Source: Veillonella absiana
GTDB taxonomy: Bacteria; Bacillota; Negativicutes; Veillonellales; Veillonellaceae
DNA: 64,000 bases
Assembly: GCF_032970905.1 (NCBI RefSeq)
Contig: NZ_JAWJZA010000002.1
Reading direction: 5' to 3' (one strand)
In this document: positions 17,088 to 26,499 of the stretch, in pieces
Layout: the number at the start of each line of letters is the position of its first letter
Position numbering within the stretch: the stretch's first letter is position 1
Made by a program: the position numbers and the translations under genes
Notes under the pieces: generated by a model
Databases searched by the model: none
What the model saw: only the letters and a program-made list of their open reading frames with translations
What the model was told of the DNA's origin: nothing

Positions 17088-17771
17088 ATGATTACGATTC
17101 AAGGACTTGAAAAACGATACAAGGATGGGGACCAAGAAATTGTGGCCCTTCATTTGCCATACGCCGAATTTGACCGTGGCACCCAATGGGCTGTGGTTGG
17201 CCCTAGTGGGTCTGGTAAATCTACATTGTTGCATTGTTTAGCCGGGATTATCCGTGCTGACGGGGGACAAATTAAAACAGGTGAGGGCATCCTCACCGAT
17301 TTTGACGAGGACGCATTACAATCTTGGCGTAGTATCGAAATTGGCTATATTTTCCAGGATTTTAATCTCATTGATGCGCTGACGGTGAAAGAAAATATTG
17401 AGCTTGGTGCTTATTTATCCTTAGGGCATTATGTATCTGGCTATAATAAAACAGAACAATTCCAAGAACGTTTACAACATCTCTTGGAAACCATGGATAT
17501 TGTGAATTTGCTCAACAAGAGACCATCTGCCTTGAGCCGTGGTGAACAACAACGTGTGGCGGTGGCTCGCGCCTTAATCAAGGAACCATCCTTGGTGCTA
17601 GCTGACGAACCAACGGCCAGTCTTGATGAGGAAAATAGCCGTCGTGTAATGGATTTACTGACGTCCTATTGCAAACAATCGAATGCAACCTTATTAGTGG
17701 CGACGCACGATCCATTAACGAAATCCTATTGCTCTAACGTAATTACACTGACAAAAGGAGGCCACGCATGA
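17088..17771 (+). CDS. ABC transporter ATP-binding protein (LolD/MacB type)
   Basis: The 227-residue ATPase has Walker A GPSGSGKST (about 43-51), Q-loop (FQDFN), signature LSRGEQQR, Walker B LVLADEPTASLD and the H-loop (ATHD). Size and sequence fit the LolD/MacB/FtsE group, which powers mechanotransmission rather than substrate passage through the membrane. Its stop overlaps the permease start by four bases, so the pair is translated together. Confidence 0.9.
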   Translation: MITIQGLEKRYKDGDQEIVALHLPYAEFDRGTQWAVVGPSGSGKSTLLHCLAGIIRADGGQIKTGEGILTDFDEDALQSWRSIEIGYIFQDFNLIDALTVKENIELGAYLSLGHYVSGYNKTEQFQERLQHLLETMDIVNLLNKRPSALSRGEQQRVAVARALIKEPSLVLADEPTASLDEENSRRVMDLLTSYCKQSNATLLVATHDPLTKSYCSNVITLTKGGHA

Positions 17772-19183
17772 TTTTAAAACTCGGATGGCGACTCATTTGT
17801 CATAAACCATTACAATCTATATTCCTTGTGGTCCTCATGGCCCTCTCTGTGGCACTGTCTGTGCTCGTATTCTCTCTCGGTCAAGGCATCCATCAAGGTC
17901 TCGTGCGTGCTACTGAACCATTCAGTCTCCTTGTAGGGGCCAAGGGCAGTAGTAATCAGCTCGTATTAAATAGTGTATTCCTTCAAGACCAACCAATCGG
18001 CAATATTCCTTACACAGAGGTGGACAAACTACGCGCCAATACAAAAATGGTGAAAGCTGCGGTACCTCTCGCGTTCGGTGATAATTATGCGGGCTACCGC
18101 ATCGTCGGTACTGAATCTGCTATCTTTGATGTGAAAGCTAGCCAAACTATGCCAGAATGGCTTCGCGTTGTAGAAGGTCGCAAATTTGAAAAACCTTTTG
18201 AAGTTGTTATTGGTCGCGATGTAGCCAAACAAGCTAATTTACAAATTGGTTCCAAATTCCACTCCATTCACGGCGTGAGCGCTAAAGGCAAAGCCCATGA
18301 CCATCAAGATTACACAGTAGTTGGTATTCTTGATGATGTAGGCGGTCCTTATAATCAGGCTATTCTAACAGATATTGAAAGTATCTGGCTTGCCCATGAA
18401 ACAGCGCATACAAAATCTACTAAAGAAACAGTACCAGGGGTTGATAAACCTGTAGAAAACGTGGCCAGTAAGACTGAACCAGCTCGCTTAGAGGTGGCAG
18501 AGGACGATGATGATCATGATCACGACGGACATGACCACGATGCAACAAATGCAGGTACTGGTAATACGAATGTAGCTGAATCTACAGTACAACAAGCAAC
18601 AGCAGTTCAAGGTAATGCACAAGTCGTTCCAAGTAATCCTAAAACTGTTGGTCGTGCAGTAACAGCTGTCATGGTTGAACCGGTAGGCTATGCACAAGCC
18701 ATGCAATTAATGATGCAATTCCAACGCTCTAAAGAGGCACAACTCGTATTCCCAGCCCAAGTTATCGTGCAATTATTTGCCATGATGGGGCAGGGCGAAA
18801 AAATGTGGCTTCCTGTGGGCGGGTTGCTAATCTTGATTTCCCTGCTAGTTATGATGACTAGTTCCTATCTATCCAGCCTTGGTCGCTTGCGTGAACAAGC
18901 TATTATGGTAGCGATGGGCGCTTCTAAATCCTTCTTGATGAAAGTATCCATCTGTAGCCAAGCGTATTTGGTAGTAGGCGGTGCGTTTATTGGTTGGGCC
19001 ATCGGTGCTGCTTGTTATGCTGGCATCGCTAGCATGTTACAACATTCCATGGCTATCTCCATGGGTAGTGTATGGCAATGGCAACCAGCAGTGATTGCGG
19101 CAGTGGCTGCAGTCATTGGTCTGTTGGCATCTATTGTGCCAGCAGTGTTATTGCAACGCAAATCATTGGCACAGTATTTCTAA
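17768..19183 (+). CDS. FtsX/LolC-type ABC permease with His-rich loop
   Basis: One hydrophobic helix near the N-terminus (IFLVVLMALSVALSVLVFSL), a large extracytoplasmic domain (about 45-330) and three C-terminal helices give the typical MacB/LolC layout (471 residues). The extracytoplasmic domain includes an unusual acidic and His-rich run (EDDDDHDHDGHDHD, about 240-253) followed by a Thr/Ala/Asn-rich linker. Such runs bind zinc or other transition metals. With the DUF3299-like protein and the ATPase this recalls zinc-regulated ABC loci of Proteobacteria (zrg-type). Metal export, uptake help or metalloprotein release are all possible. Confidence 0.82.
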   Translation: MILKLGWRLICHKPLQSIFLVVLMALSVALSVLVFSLGQGIHQGLVRATEPFSLLVGAKGSSNQLVLNSVFLQDQPIGNIPYTEVDKLRANTKMVKAAVPLAFGDNYAGYRIVGTESAIFDVKASQTMPEWLRVVEGRKFEKPFEVVIGRDVAKQANLQIGSKFHSIHGVSAKGKAHDHQDYTVVGILDDVGGPYNQAILTDIESIWLAHETAHTKSTKETVPGVDKPVENVASKTEPARLEVAEDDDDHDHDGHDHDATNAGTGNTNVAESTVQQATAVQGNAQVVPSNPKTVGRAVTAVMVEPVGYAQAMQLMMQFQRSKEAQLVFPAQVIVQLFAMMGQGEKMWLPVGGLLILISLLVMMTSSYLSSLGRLREQAIMVAMGASKSFLMKVSICSQAYLVVGGAFIGWAIGAACYAGIASMLQHSMAISMGSVWQWQPAVIAAVAAVIGLLASIVPAVLLQRKSLAQYF

Positions 19184-19208
19184 GAAAATTTTCTACACTT
19201 CACTAAAA

Positions 19209-19256
19209 AAGTGCGGTAGCGTTATGAATAAAACTATTTATAACGCTACCGCACTT
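19209..19256 (+). terminator. terminator of the ABC operon
   Basis: AAGTGCGGTAGCGTTAT and its exact complement form 17-base arms around a 14-base loop, 25 bases after the permease stop. Confidence 0.85.
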
Positions 19257-19793
19257 GATTTTATTACACTAGATTTTTTCTGAAAACTAAAGTGTCTCGG
19301 ATAGTATTATTGTACATATCATTTTTTACTACTGTGCACTTCTTTTACAAGCCTTTTTAGTAATACCTTTAACCCATTTTAACCAAGGCAATAGTTCAGA
19401 AATAAGATTGCTCTATGGCACTGAAAAAATTATCTATATACTTTACACTAGCTTTTATAAGTATAATTCGATCACAAACTATTTCCGATGGTAATACATT
19501 CATAACAACTAGTTCCTTCCTTGTAAGATGAAAGTCTCATTAAAGTCACTGCATATTTTTTTATTATGACACTCAGACACTCAAAATCCTCTATGTCTAA
19601 TTTAATGATAGATATAATGTAGTGTTGTATTTTTTTAGCGATATATTAGCGGATTATATTACTTTTTGTAAATTTTCGGTATTTTCATAAAAACGATATG
19701 CGAAAAAAGCATAATTATCATGCAGGAGTTACAAGGTCGAATGTAGAAATACTATATCAAGAAGCCAAAATTACAAACAAGGAGGCGATTCCG
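19257..19793. other. AT-rich intergenic region
   Basis: About 540 bases with no supported gene. An open frame upstream of the EF-G start (from 19698) lacks its own ribosome binding site. GATGAAAGTCTC at 19528 is similar to the recurring GTGAAAG word. I see no riboswitch. Confidence 0.5.
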
Positions 19794-21869
19794 ATGAAAG
19801 AGTATAGTAGTGATGTAATAAGGAACGTGGCAGTCGTATCCCATGATGGGGCGGGCAAGACAGCTCTTGTGGAATCTTTGCTATTGACCTCTGGTGAGGT
19901 TGATTCTGTAGGTCGTGGTCAAGATAATAAACATATTATGGACTTCGAGCCAGAGGAAATTAAACGCAACGTAACTATCCAATTGGGTATGGCACCATGT
20001 GAATGGAAAGATCATAAGGTTAATTTTGTTGATACTCCTGGTTATTCAGAATTTCATGGCGAAGTTCGTGCAGCACTCCGAGCATGCGATGGGATGTTAA
20101 TGGTATTATCCGCTACATCTGGTGTAGAGTCTGACACAGTTCGTGCATGGGATTACGCAGAAGAATTACAAATGCCAAAAATGGCATTTATCAATAAAAT
20201 GGATGTGGATGGAGCCGATTTCTTCGGTTCACTTGAAAGAATGCGTGAGTTATTTGGTAAATCTATTATGCCTCTCCAAATTCCAATTGGTGAAGGTGCA
20301 TCCTTTGAAGGCGTTGTAGATGTAGCTAAAATGACTGCGTATACTTACAAAGACGGCCAACCAACAGAAGTGGCTGTACCAGCTCAACTTATCGAAAAGG
20401 CCCAAGAAATCCGTGAAATGACGGTAGAGGCTGCGGCTGAAGGTAGCGACGAACTGTTGGAAAAATATTTAAATGGTGAAGAATTAACATTGGAAGAAAT
20501 TCGACAAGGCTTGCGCGAAGGGATGCTCACTGGCCGTATTTGCCCAATCATGTGTGGTAGTGCCACATCTCAAATTGGGCTCGATCAGGTATTGGATCGA
20601 ATGATTCGCTATATGCCAGATGCGACGAAAAAGGTCATGACTGCTACTGATGCAGATTCTGGCGAACAACGGGCGGTACATGTAGATAAACCGCTTACAG
20701 CCTTCGTATTCAAGACGCTGTTAGATCCATTTGCAGGTAAACAGAGCTTTGTTCGTATTTTCTCTGGGGAATTGAAGGAGGGTGATAAACTCTTCAATGT
20801 GAACCAAGGTGTAGAGGAAAAATGGAGCAAGATGGTTACCCTTATAGGGAAACAACAAAAACCAATCACTGTTGCAAAAGCTGGTGATATCGTTGTAATT
20901 CCTAAATTGGCTAACGCAAAAACTGGTGACACCTTTGCAACCTCTGAGTTCAAGGTGAAATTTGATCCAATTCGTTTCCCTCAACCTTTGTATACAGTAG
21001 CGATGGAACCTACTAAAAAAGGTGAAGAGGAAAAATTGGCTGCAGCGGTACTCAAAGTAGCTGAAGAAGACCCAACTTGTGTAGTAGTGAAGGATTCCGA
21101 AGGCCGTCAATTACAGGTTAACTGTATGGGCGAAGTTCATTTGGAACACATACTCAATAAAATGGAACGTAAATATGGCGTCCAAGCTAAACTAGTGAAA
21201 CCGTATATCCCATACCGTGAAACTATCCGTGGATCTGCAGAGACAGAATCTAAATACAAAAAACAAAGTGGTGGTCACGGACAATATGGACATGTAAAAA
21301 TTCAAGTGGATCCTTTATATGATGGAGAGGATTTCCAATTTGTAGACAAAATTTTTGGCGGTGCTGTACCTCGCCAATACATTCCAGCCGTGGAAAAAGG
21401 TGCCAAAGAAACCTTAGATAAAGGCTTGATTGCAGGTTACCCTATGATTGGAGTTCAAGTAACTCTACTTGATGGTTCTTACCATTCTGTAGATTCCTCT
21501 GAACTTGCTTTCAAAGTGGCAACGGCACAGGCTATGAAAGATGTGATTCCAAAGGCGAAACCAGTACTATTAGAACCGATTTACGACGTTAACGTATATG
21601 CACCTGACGCATTTATGGGCGAAGTAATGGGTGATCTCAATAGTAGACGAGGTCGTGTACTTGGAATGGAACAAAGTGAACGTGCTGGTATTTCCGTGGT
21701 AAAAGCACAAGTGCCATTAGTAGAAATTGCTGATTATGTGACTGCATTACGTTCAATTACGCAAGGTCAAGGCGTATTTAATCGTGAATTCTCCGGATAC
21801 GAAGAAGTGCCACATAAAGAAGCCGAAGAAATTATGGCAGCTTTCAAAAAAGCACAATCGGAGGCCTAA
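19794..21869 (+). CDS. elongation factor G-like GTPase (EF-G paralogue)
   Basis: AAGGAGGCGATTCC places the start at ATG 19794 (691 residues). The domain order is that of EF-G: GTPase with G1 HDGAGKTAL (17-25), G3 DTPGYSEF, G4 NKMD, then domains II-V ending SERAGISVVKAQVPL...EVPHKEAEEI. Switch I differs from translocase EF-G: the usual RERGITI is EEIKRNVTI, and the G1 HIDAGKTT is SHDGAGKTA. These changes mark the FusA2/EF-G-II paralogues of Firmicutes and Actinobacteria, whose role is unclear (ribosome recycling or a specialised translocase). The housekeeping fusA should be elsewhere. Confidence 0.85.
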   Translation: MKEYSSDVIRNVAVVSHDGAGKTALVESLLLTSGEVDSVGRGQDNKHIMDFEPEEIKRNVTIQLGMAPCEWKDHKVNFVDTPGYSEFHGEVRAALRACDGMLMVLSATSGVESDTVRAWDYAEELQMPKMAFINKMDVDGADFFGSLERMRELFGKSIMPLQIPIGEGASFEGVVDVAKMTAYTYKDGQPTEVAVPAQLIEKAQEIREMTVEAAAEGSDELLEKYLNGEELTLEEIRQGLREGMLTGRICPIMCGSATSQIGLDQVLDRMIRYMPDATKKVMTATDADSGEQRAVHVDKPLTAFVFKTLLDPFAGKQSFVRIFSGELKEGDKLFNVNQGVEEKWSKMVTLIGKQQKPITVAKAGDIVVIPKLANAKTGDTFATSEFKVKFDPIRFPQPLYTVAMEPTKKGEEEKLAAAVLKVAEEDPTCVVVKDSEGRQLQVNCMGEVHLEHILNKMERKYGVQAKLVKPYIPYRETIRGSAETESKYKKQSGGHGQYGHVKIQVDPLYDGEDFQFVDKIFGGAVPRQYIPAVEKGAKETLDKGLIAGYPMIGVQVTLLDGSYHSVDSSELAFKVATAQAMKDVIPKAKPVLLEPIYDVNVYAPDAFMGEVMGDLNSRRGRVLGMEQSERAGISVVKAQVPLVEIADYVTALRSITQGQGVFNREFSGYEEVPHKEAEEIMAAFKKAQSEA

Positions 21870-21961
21870 TGGAAACCAGAGCTGTACTGTCGTGCAGGCT
21901 GAGGGGATATTAGGGAATCCAATGTAATGGAGATTACAATTTAATATGATACATAACAAAT

Positions 21962-22000
21962 GCCCCCTTATTTAGTCGAGCGGCGACTGAATAAGGGGGC
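21962..22000. terminator. strong GC-rich terminator after the EF-G paralogue
   Basis: GCCCCCTTATT...AGTCG and CGACT...AATAAGGGGGC form a near-perfect long hairpin with one mismatch. TATAAT at 22010-22015 follows and may serve the next gene. Confidence 0.85.
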
Positions 22001-22056
22001 TTGTTGTGATATAATACAGATAGATTATTTCGTAGTTTACATAGGAGAATGAATAT

Positions 22057-22533
22057 ATGTTTTTCTCATCCATCGAAGCAGATTATACAAAAATGGGATA
22101 TCCAAAAGCCATTGTAAGAGCCTTGGATTTCTTAAAAAATACAGATGTAAAATCCCTACCAGTGGGCAGTAAAAATCCACTAGAAGGCGATAAAATGTAC
22201 TACAATGTGGACGAAGTGATGACAAAGGATTTCTCCGAAACAAAACCAGAATCCCACAAGGATTATATTGACATTCAGTTTATGGTGGATGGCGAAGAAA
22301 ATATGGGATTCTTTGTGAATCATGGTCAAGCAACGCCGCTTGAGTCCTATCCAGAGCGTGATTGCTATTTCTATGCGAATGAATCCATTGATGAAGGTCA
22401 AATCTATTGTCCAGAAGGATTTTATGCTGTATTTTTCCCAACGGATGTGCATCGCCCATTATTGGCTGTGAAAGGAAAACAAAAAATCCGTAAGATTATT
22501 GTGAAAGTACATGTGGGTTTATTGAATGAATAA
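22057..22533 (+). CDS. YhcH/YjgK/YiaL family protein (DUF386)
   Basis: The 158-residue cupin-like protein shows family blocks ESHKDYIDIQFMVDGEE, YFYANESIDEGQIYCPEGFYAVFFPTDVHRP and IRKIIVKV. His and Asp residues in these blocks usually bind a metal. Relatives work on sugars or sialic acid derivatives, for example anomerases in sugar catabolism, but this member's substrate is unknown. AGGAGAATGAAT precedes ATG 22057. It overlaps the EamA transporter by eight bases, so the pair may handle one compound. Confidence 0.88.
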   Translation: MFFSSIEADYTKMGYPKAIVRALDFLKNTDVKSLPVGSKNPLEGDKMYYNVDEVMTKDFSETKPESHKDYIDIQFMVDGEENMGFFVNHGQATPLESYPERDCYFYANESIDEGQIYCPEGFYAVFFPTDVHRPLLAVKGKQKIRKIIVKVHVGLLNE

Positions 22534-23428
22534 AAATCAAATTATCGGCATGGCCTTGACCATTATGGGCGGAACTTTATGGGGCCTATCTGGTACAGCG
22601 GTACAGTTTCTGGAAACTGAGAGACATATAAATGTTGAATGGCTTATTTCCATTCGACTCATTGCAGCCGGCCTATTTACAGTGATATACGCATTTATGA
22701 AAGCTCGCGGTGAGATATTTCGGGTGTTCACAAATACACAGGATACGGTGAAACTCTTTATTTTTGGCGTGTTTGGTATGGCTATGTGTCAATATAGTTA
22801 TTTCCGTTCCATCATTGAAGGTGGTGTAGGGGTAGCGACTGTATTGCAGTATATTGCACCAACCATGATTATTGTATATACGTTTTTGAGATATCGAAAA
22901 TCGCCAACTAAGGGCGAAGTTGTTTCCGTTATATTAGCTTTAGTGGGAACGATGTGCATCGTTTTCCATGAAGGTGTCCATTTAGAGGGCATTAATAGTG
23001 GTGTTATCTCTTGGGGGCTATTATCTGCCGTTGGGGTTGCCATTTACAGTGTGCAACCCGTCCAGATTTTACGAAAATATGGGACTGGACCTATTGTTGG
23101 GTTAGCCATGTTAATCAGTGGGATCCTTGCTAAATTATATTGGTTTGATCAAGAGTCTAATTTGGTTTGGGATGCCTGGACGTGGGCAGGCTTATTTGCG
23201 GTTATTATTTTGGGGACCGTTGTCTCCTTTAATGCGTATCTCGAAGGCATTCGTAGGATTGGATCTGTGCAGGGTTCTATTTTATCATCTATTGAACCTA
23301 TCTCGGCTGCTCTATTAGGGTGGTGGTTATTAGGAAATACATTTACGGCTTTTGATGCAGTGGGCTTTATAATGATCCTGTCCACAGTTTTTATATTAGG
23401 TTATGAGAAAAGTACAATTAAATCATAA
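22526..23428 (+). CDS. EamA/DMT-superfamily transporter
   Basis: The 300-residue membrane protein has ten hydrophobic helices in two EamA repeats, starting MALTIMGGTLWGLSGTAVQFL and with SSIEPISAALLGWWLLGN in the second repeat, typical of RhaT/YicL-like carriers. Drug/metabolite transporters of this type usually export amino acids or metabolites. Coupling with the YhcH-family gene hints at a sugar-linked substrate; this is inference. Confidence 0.88.
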   Translation: MNKNQIIGMALTIMGGTLWGLSGTAVQFLETERHINVEWLISIRLIAAGLFTVIYAFMKARGEIFRVFTNTQDTVKLFIFGVFGMAMCQYSYFRSIIEGGVGVATVLQYIAPTMIIVYTFLRYRKSPTKGEVVSVILALVGTMCIVFHEGVHLEGINSGVISWGLLSAVGVAIYSVQPVQILRKYGTGPIVGLAMLISGILAKLYWFDQESNLVWDAWTWAGLFAVIILGTVVSFNAYLEGIRRIGSVQGSILSSIEPISAALLGWWLLGNTFTAFDAVGFIMILSTVFILGYEKSTIKS

Positions 23429-23480
23429 TAAGAAGAAGTCTCTCTGCTGAATTTATGTAGCAGAGAGACTTCTTCTTATT
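23427..23480. terminator. long perfect hairpin after the EamA gene
   Basis: A 22-base arm beginning AATAAGAAGAAGTC pairs exactly with its complement around a 10-base loop. It starts at the stop codon and can act in both directions, since the next gene comes from the minus strand. Confidence 0.85.
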
Positions 23481-23553
23481 ATATAGGGGCGTATATTTTA
23501 AAATTTGCTGAGTATGATATTAGTAGAGTTATTACCCTTTTAATGCTTTTAAT

Positions 23554-24089
23554 TCAGATAAAATAGATGGTAGAACCAAATCCTTGCATACGAGCAGAAG
23601 AGAAAAAGCCTAGAGGTATTGTTACATTAGAATCAGTTACAATATTGGAACCATAGCCATTAATAGAACTCATGTGGCCAGTAGACCAAGAGTTTGTACC
23701 TACACTGGTCACACCACGTTGGTTAGCACAGTCTATATTTGTACTGCCTGTTTGTACTTGTTGGCCAATAGAAATGCTACCGTCTTTTGCAGCTGCATTA
23801 AGGCCGATAGCAATACCTCCCACTGTGTTACCACCTTCACTTGGCAAATTACTATATTTTGCATCTAACCTATTTGTGATTTGGCATTGCCCCCGATAGC
23901 GATACCACCATAGTTACTCTTAGCGAAAGTACCACCTAATCCCCAAGCGCCTGCCCCTATGCCAGCCACAACTTGTTTTTGATTTGTTTCAGTTGTTACC
24001 GTTATAGTGTCAGCATGTGTAACGAAAGTTGTTGTAGTTAATGCTGCTATAGCCATAGCAGCAGATAATTGTTTTGTTGTTCTTTTCAT
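23554..24089 (-). pseudogene. trimeric autotransporter (YadA-like head) remnant
   Basis: ATG 24089 on the minus strand has AGGAGAGTC upstream. The start encodes a signal peptide (KRTTKQLSAAMAIAALT...VTHA), then YadA-type head repeats GGIAIGGNA, VGGIAIGLNAAAKDGSISIG and RGVTSVGTN. A one-base frameshift near 23870 splits the frame: reading TNRLDAKYSNLPSEGG needs a change of frame. The last frame ends at 23554 with no stalk and no four-strand membrane anchor. It is a truncated and frameshifted adhesin gene and cannot make a surface trimer. Confidence 0.78.
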
Positions 24090-24234
24090 TTTGACTCTCC
24101 TAATAGTGTCGCGCAATATGATATAAATAAAAAAATATTGCGAGCATGTAAATTATTATAAATTAAATAATTAATAAAATCAAATAAATAAAACTAAATT
24201 TAAACAATAAAACAATTACTGGTTTGAATAAAAT

Positions 24235-24276
24235 AATACAGATATACCTATATTGATTAATGGATATATCTGTATT
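24235..24276 (-). terminator. terminator of the aldehyde dehydrogenase gene
   Basis: AATACAGATATA and TATATCTGTATT are perfect 12-base arms, with a T-rich stretch on the minus strand after the hairpin. The surrounding 24090-24362 is AT-rich and otherwise empty. Confidence 0.65.
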
Positions 24277-24362
24277 ATTGAGGTAGATGTGGTTGTTAAA
24301 TTATAAAATATCTATAGTAATAGAATTAATATCTAAGTAATCAGAGTGTAGAGCGTAGTTTG

Positions 24363-25784
24363 TTATTCACACGTATCAAACAAGGCTCTTTGTTGGGTAA
24401 ATTCAAGCATACCATACACGCCACCTTCGCGACCGATGCCACTTTCTTTCCAACCGCCAAATGGGGCAGCAGTATCGCGAGGGCTATCGTTGATGTAAAT
24501 ATTACCGCTTTCAATTTGAAGGGCCACTTCAATGGCTTGTTCCTTTGGTCCCCATACAGCAGCATTCAAACCAAAGGGTGTGTCATTGGCGATTTGAAGG
24601 GCTTCCTCTAGGGATTCATAGGTAATAACCGTGAGGACAGGTCCAAAAATCTCTTCTCTGGCTATGGTCATATCGTTTGTCACATTTGTAAAAATGGTTG
24701 GTTGAATGGCATACCCATTGTCACCAGGTTCGGCCACTGGATATTCGCCGACCAACATGTGTGCCCCGCTGTCGACACCGAGTTTAATATAATCGCGCAC
24801 TGTATCGAATTGTGCCTTGGACACCATAGGCCCAACGTTGATGGATGGATCCATTGGATTGCCTACTTTGTATTCTGAAACGAGGCGTTTCATGATGATT
24901 TCAAATTCAGCATTGTCCTCAGCAGGGATGAGCAATCTTGAAAGGGCCGTACAGGTTTGCCCAGAGTTGAGAAATATCGTGTTGAAACAACCGCGAACGG
25001 CCTTTTCGTAATCGGCACCTTTCAGTACAACGCAAGGGGATTTGCCACCTAGTTCAAGACTAATGTGTTTTACTGTGTTCAAACCACTTTGGGCCACTTG
25101 AATGCCCGCACTAGTGGAGCCGGTGAAGGAAATCATATTCACCAATGGATGTTCTGTGAGGGCATTGCCTACTTGGCCACCACGGCCGGTAATCATGTTG
25201 AAAGTACCAGCTGGGAATCCTGCGTCATGGAATGCCTGTGCCATGAGATATACGGTAAGAGGTGTTTGTTGGGATGGTTTTAATACTACGGTGTTGCCCA
25301 TTAATAAGGCAGGGATGACCTTTTGGACCACTTGTCCTATTGGGTAGTTCCATGGCGTAATGCAGGCGATGACACCCACTGGGGCACGGTAGGTTGTGGA
25401 CAATGGCATTGTTTCAACCATTGGCACTTGCGGCGCTAAATCGATGTAGGAACGAATGCGTGTGAATTGGTAATCACAGTGAGCAGTGCGCCCGAAGGAA
25501 ATCGGTGCGCCTAATTCTTGGGTCTCCAGGTTTACGATATCAACAGCCATAGATTTGAAAATGGAGAGGAAGGTTTCCATTAACTCTATGCGATAGTCTA
25601 ATGTTGTTTTTGACCATGCTGGAAAGGCAGCGTGAGCAGCGGCTACGGCATCATTCACGTCCTCTGCATTGCCACTAGGTACACGAGCGAAGTTTTTCAT
25701 TGTATAGGGATTTTCTACATCAATCCAGTGATCGGAATGACTTGGTACCCATTGACCATTAATGTATAGTTGTTCGTAGTTCAT
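24363..25784 (-). CDS. NAD(P)-dependent aldehyde dehydrogenase
   Basis: The enzyme oxidises an aldehyde to its acid. Start ATG 25784 (MNYEQLYINGQWV) follows GGAAAGGAAC; an upstream in-frame ATG at 25862 lacks a site. The 473-residue product has the full ALDH pattern: TPWNYPIGQ, KPSQQTPL, FTGSTSAG (cofactor binding), catalytic Glu in LELGGKSP, catalytic Cys278 in SGQTC, and EIFGPVL. It resembles the broad-range YfmT/AldA group; the natural substrate cannot be told. The gene is monocistronic and opposite in strand to its neighbours. Confidence 0.9.
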   Translation of the reverse strand: MNYEQLYINGQWVPSHSDHWIDVENPYTMKNFARVPSGNAEDVNDAVAAAHAAFPAWSKTTLDYRIELMETFLSIFKSMAVDIVNLETQELGAPISFGRTAHCDYQFTRIRSYIDLAPQVPMVETMPLSTTYRAPVGVIACITPWNYPIGQVVQKVIPALLMGNTVVLKPSQQTPLTVYLMAQAFHDAGFPAGTFNMITGRGGQVGNALTEHPLVNMISFTGSTSAGIQVAQSGLNTVKHISLELGGKSPCVVLKGADYEKAVRGCFNTIFLNSGQTCTALSRLLIPAEDNAEFEIIMKRLVSEYKVGNPMDPSINVGPMVSKAQFDTVRDYIKLGVDSGAHMLVGEYPVAEPGDNGYAIQPTIFTNVTNDMTIAREEIFGPVLTVITYESLEEALQIANDTPFGLNAAVWGPKEQAIEVALQIESGNIYINDSPRDTAAPFGGWKESGIGREGGVYGMLEFTQQRALFDTCE

Positions 25785-26008
25785 GAGATAGTTCCTTTCC
25801 CATCCCGGAGGGGGGATGCTAATGATGTTTAACATTGATGTATTTTTAATATGGAAGTACATATCTATTTACAGTTTATTTTACCCTTACAAAGAAGGTC
25901 TGTATAGATAGTATCTGCGAGATGTAACTAAGGGCGGGTATCCTAAATGGTTATATGTAAAATATTGGTAAAATAAAATACAAATGTCTATTCGATATGG
26001 AAAAATCC

Positions 26009-26037
26009 TTGACATAGGTTCTATAGAACTTTATAAT
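26009..26037 (+). promoter_or_regulatory. trp operon promoter
   Basis: TTGACA (26009-26014) and TATAAT (26032-26037) match consensus exactly with a 17-base spacer. Confidence 0.85.
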
Positions 26038-26059
26038 TGAATACATAACTTAATACTCG

Positions 26060-26485
26060 CCTTAAGAAACCGATGAGGTGGAGATAAAAATAGGAAATGC
26101 ACTCACAGAGAGCGGGATTAGCTGAGAACCCGTAGTACGCAGCTTATTAAATGGACCACCGAGGGGATGGGGAACAGCTCAAGATTTCAATGAAATCGTA
26201 GCACGGCTAACACGCGACATGATATGTTGCTAGTGTAGTCGAGAATATATATACATTCATAGCTACTGAGCCTAGTATAGCATCACGTCACACGAGCGTT
26301 AATTGTGAGGGATATGTTAGTATCCTGCAAAGGGGAATGCCTAGTGCATTCAAACAAGGTGGTACCGCGATTTATAGAGCGTAGCTTTCACAGGGCTATC
26401 ACAATTAGTGATAACGTTGGGGAGGTTCATATACAAGAACTATAGACTCGTCCTTGACTCATATTTGTCATGGGCGAGTTTTTTT
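26060..26485 (+). promoter_or_regulatory. T-box leader of the trp operon
   Basis: The conserved T-box AACAAGGTGGTACCGCG lies at 26353-26369 and is followed by a terminator hairpin (ACTCG...CGAGT, 26446-26479) with T7. Stem I begins near 26060; an AATGGACCACC segment at 26150-26161 offers a TGG codon, fitting a tryptophan specifier. T-boxes let uncharged tRNA stabilise the antiterminator, so trp expression should rise when tryptophan is scarce. The part between stem I and the T-box is long and holds further inverted repeats. The exact limits are estimates. Confidence 0.88.
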
Positions 26486-26499
26486 ATTTGGAGGTTATT

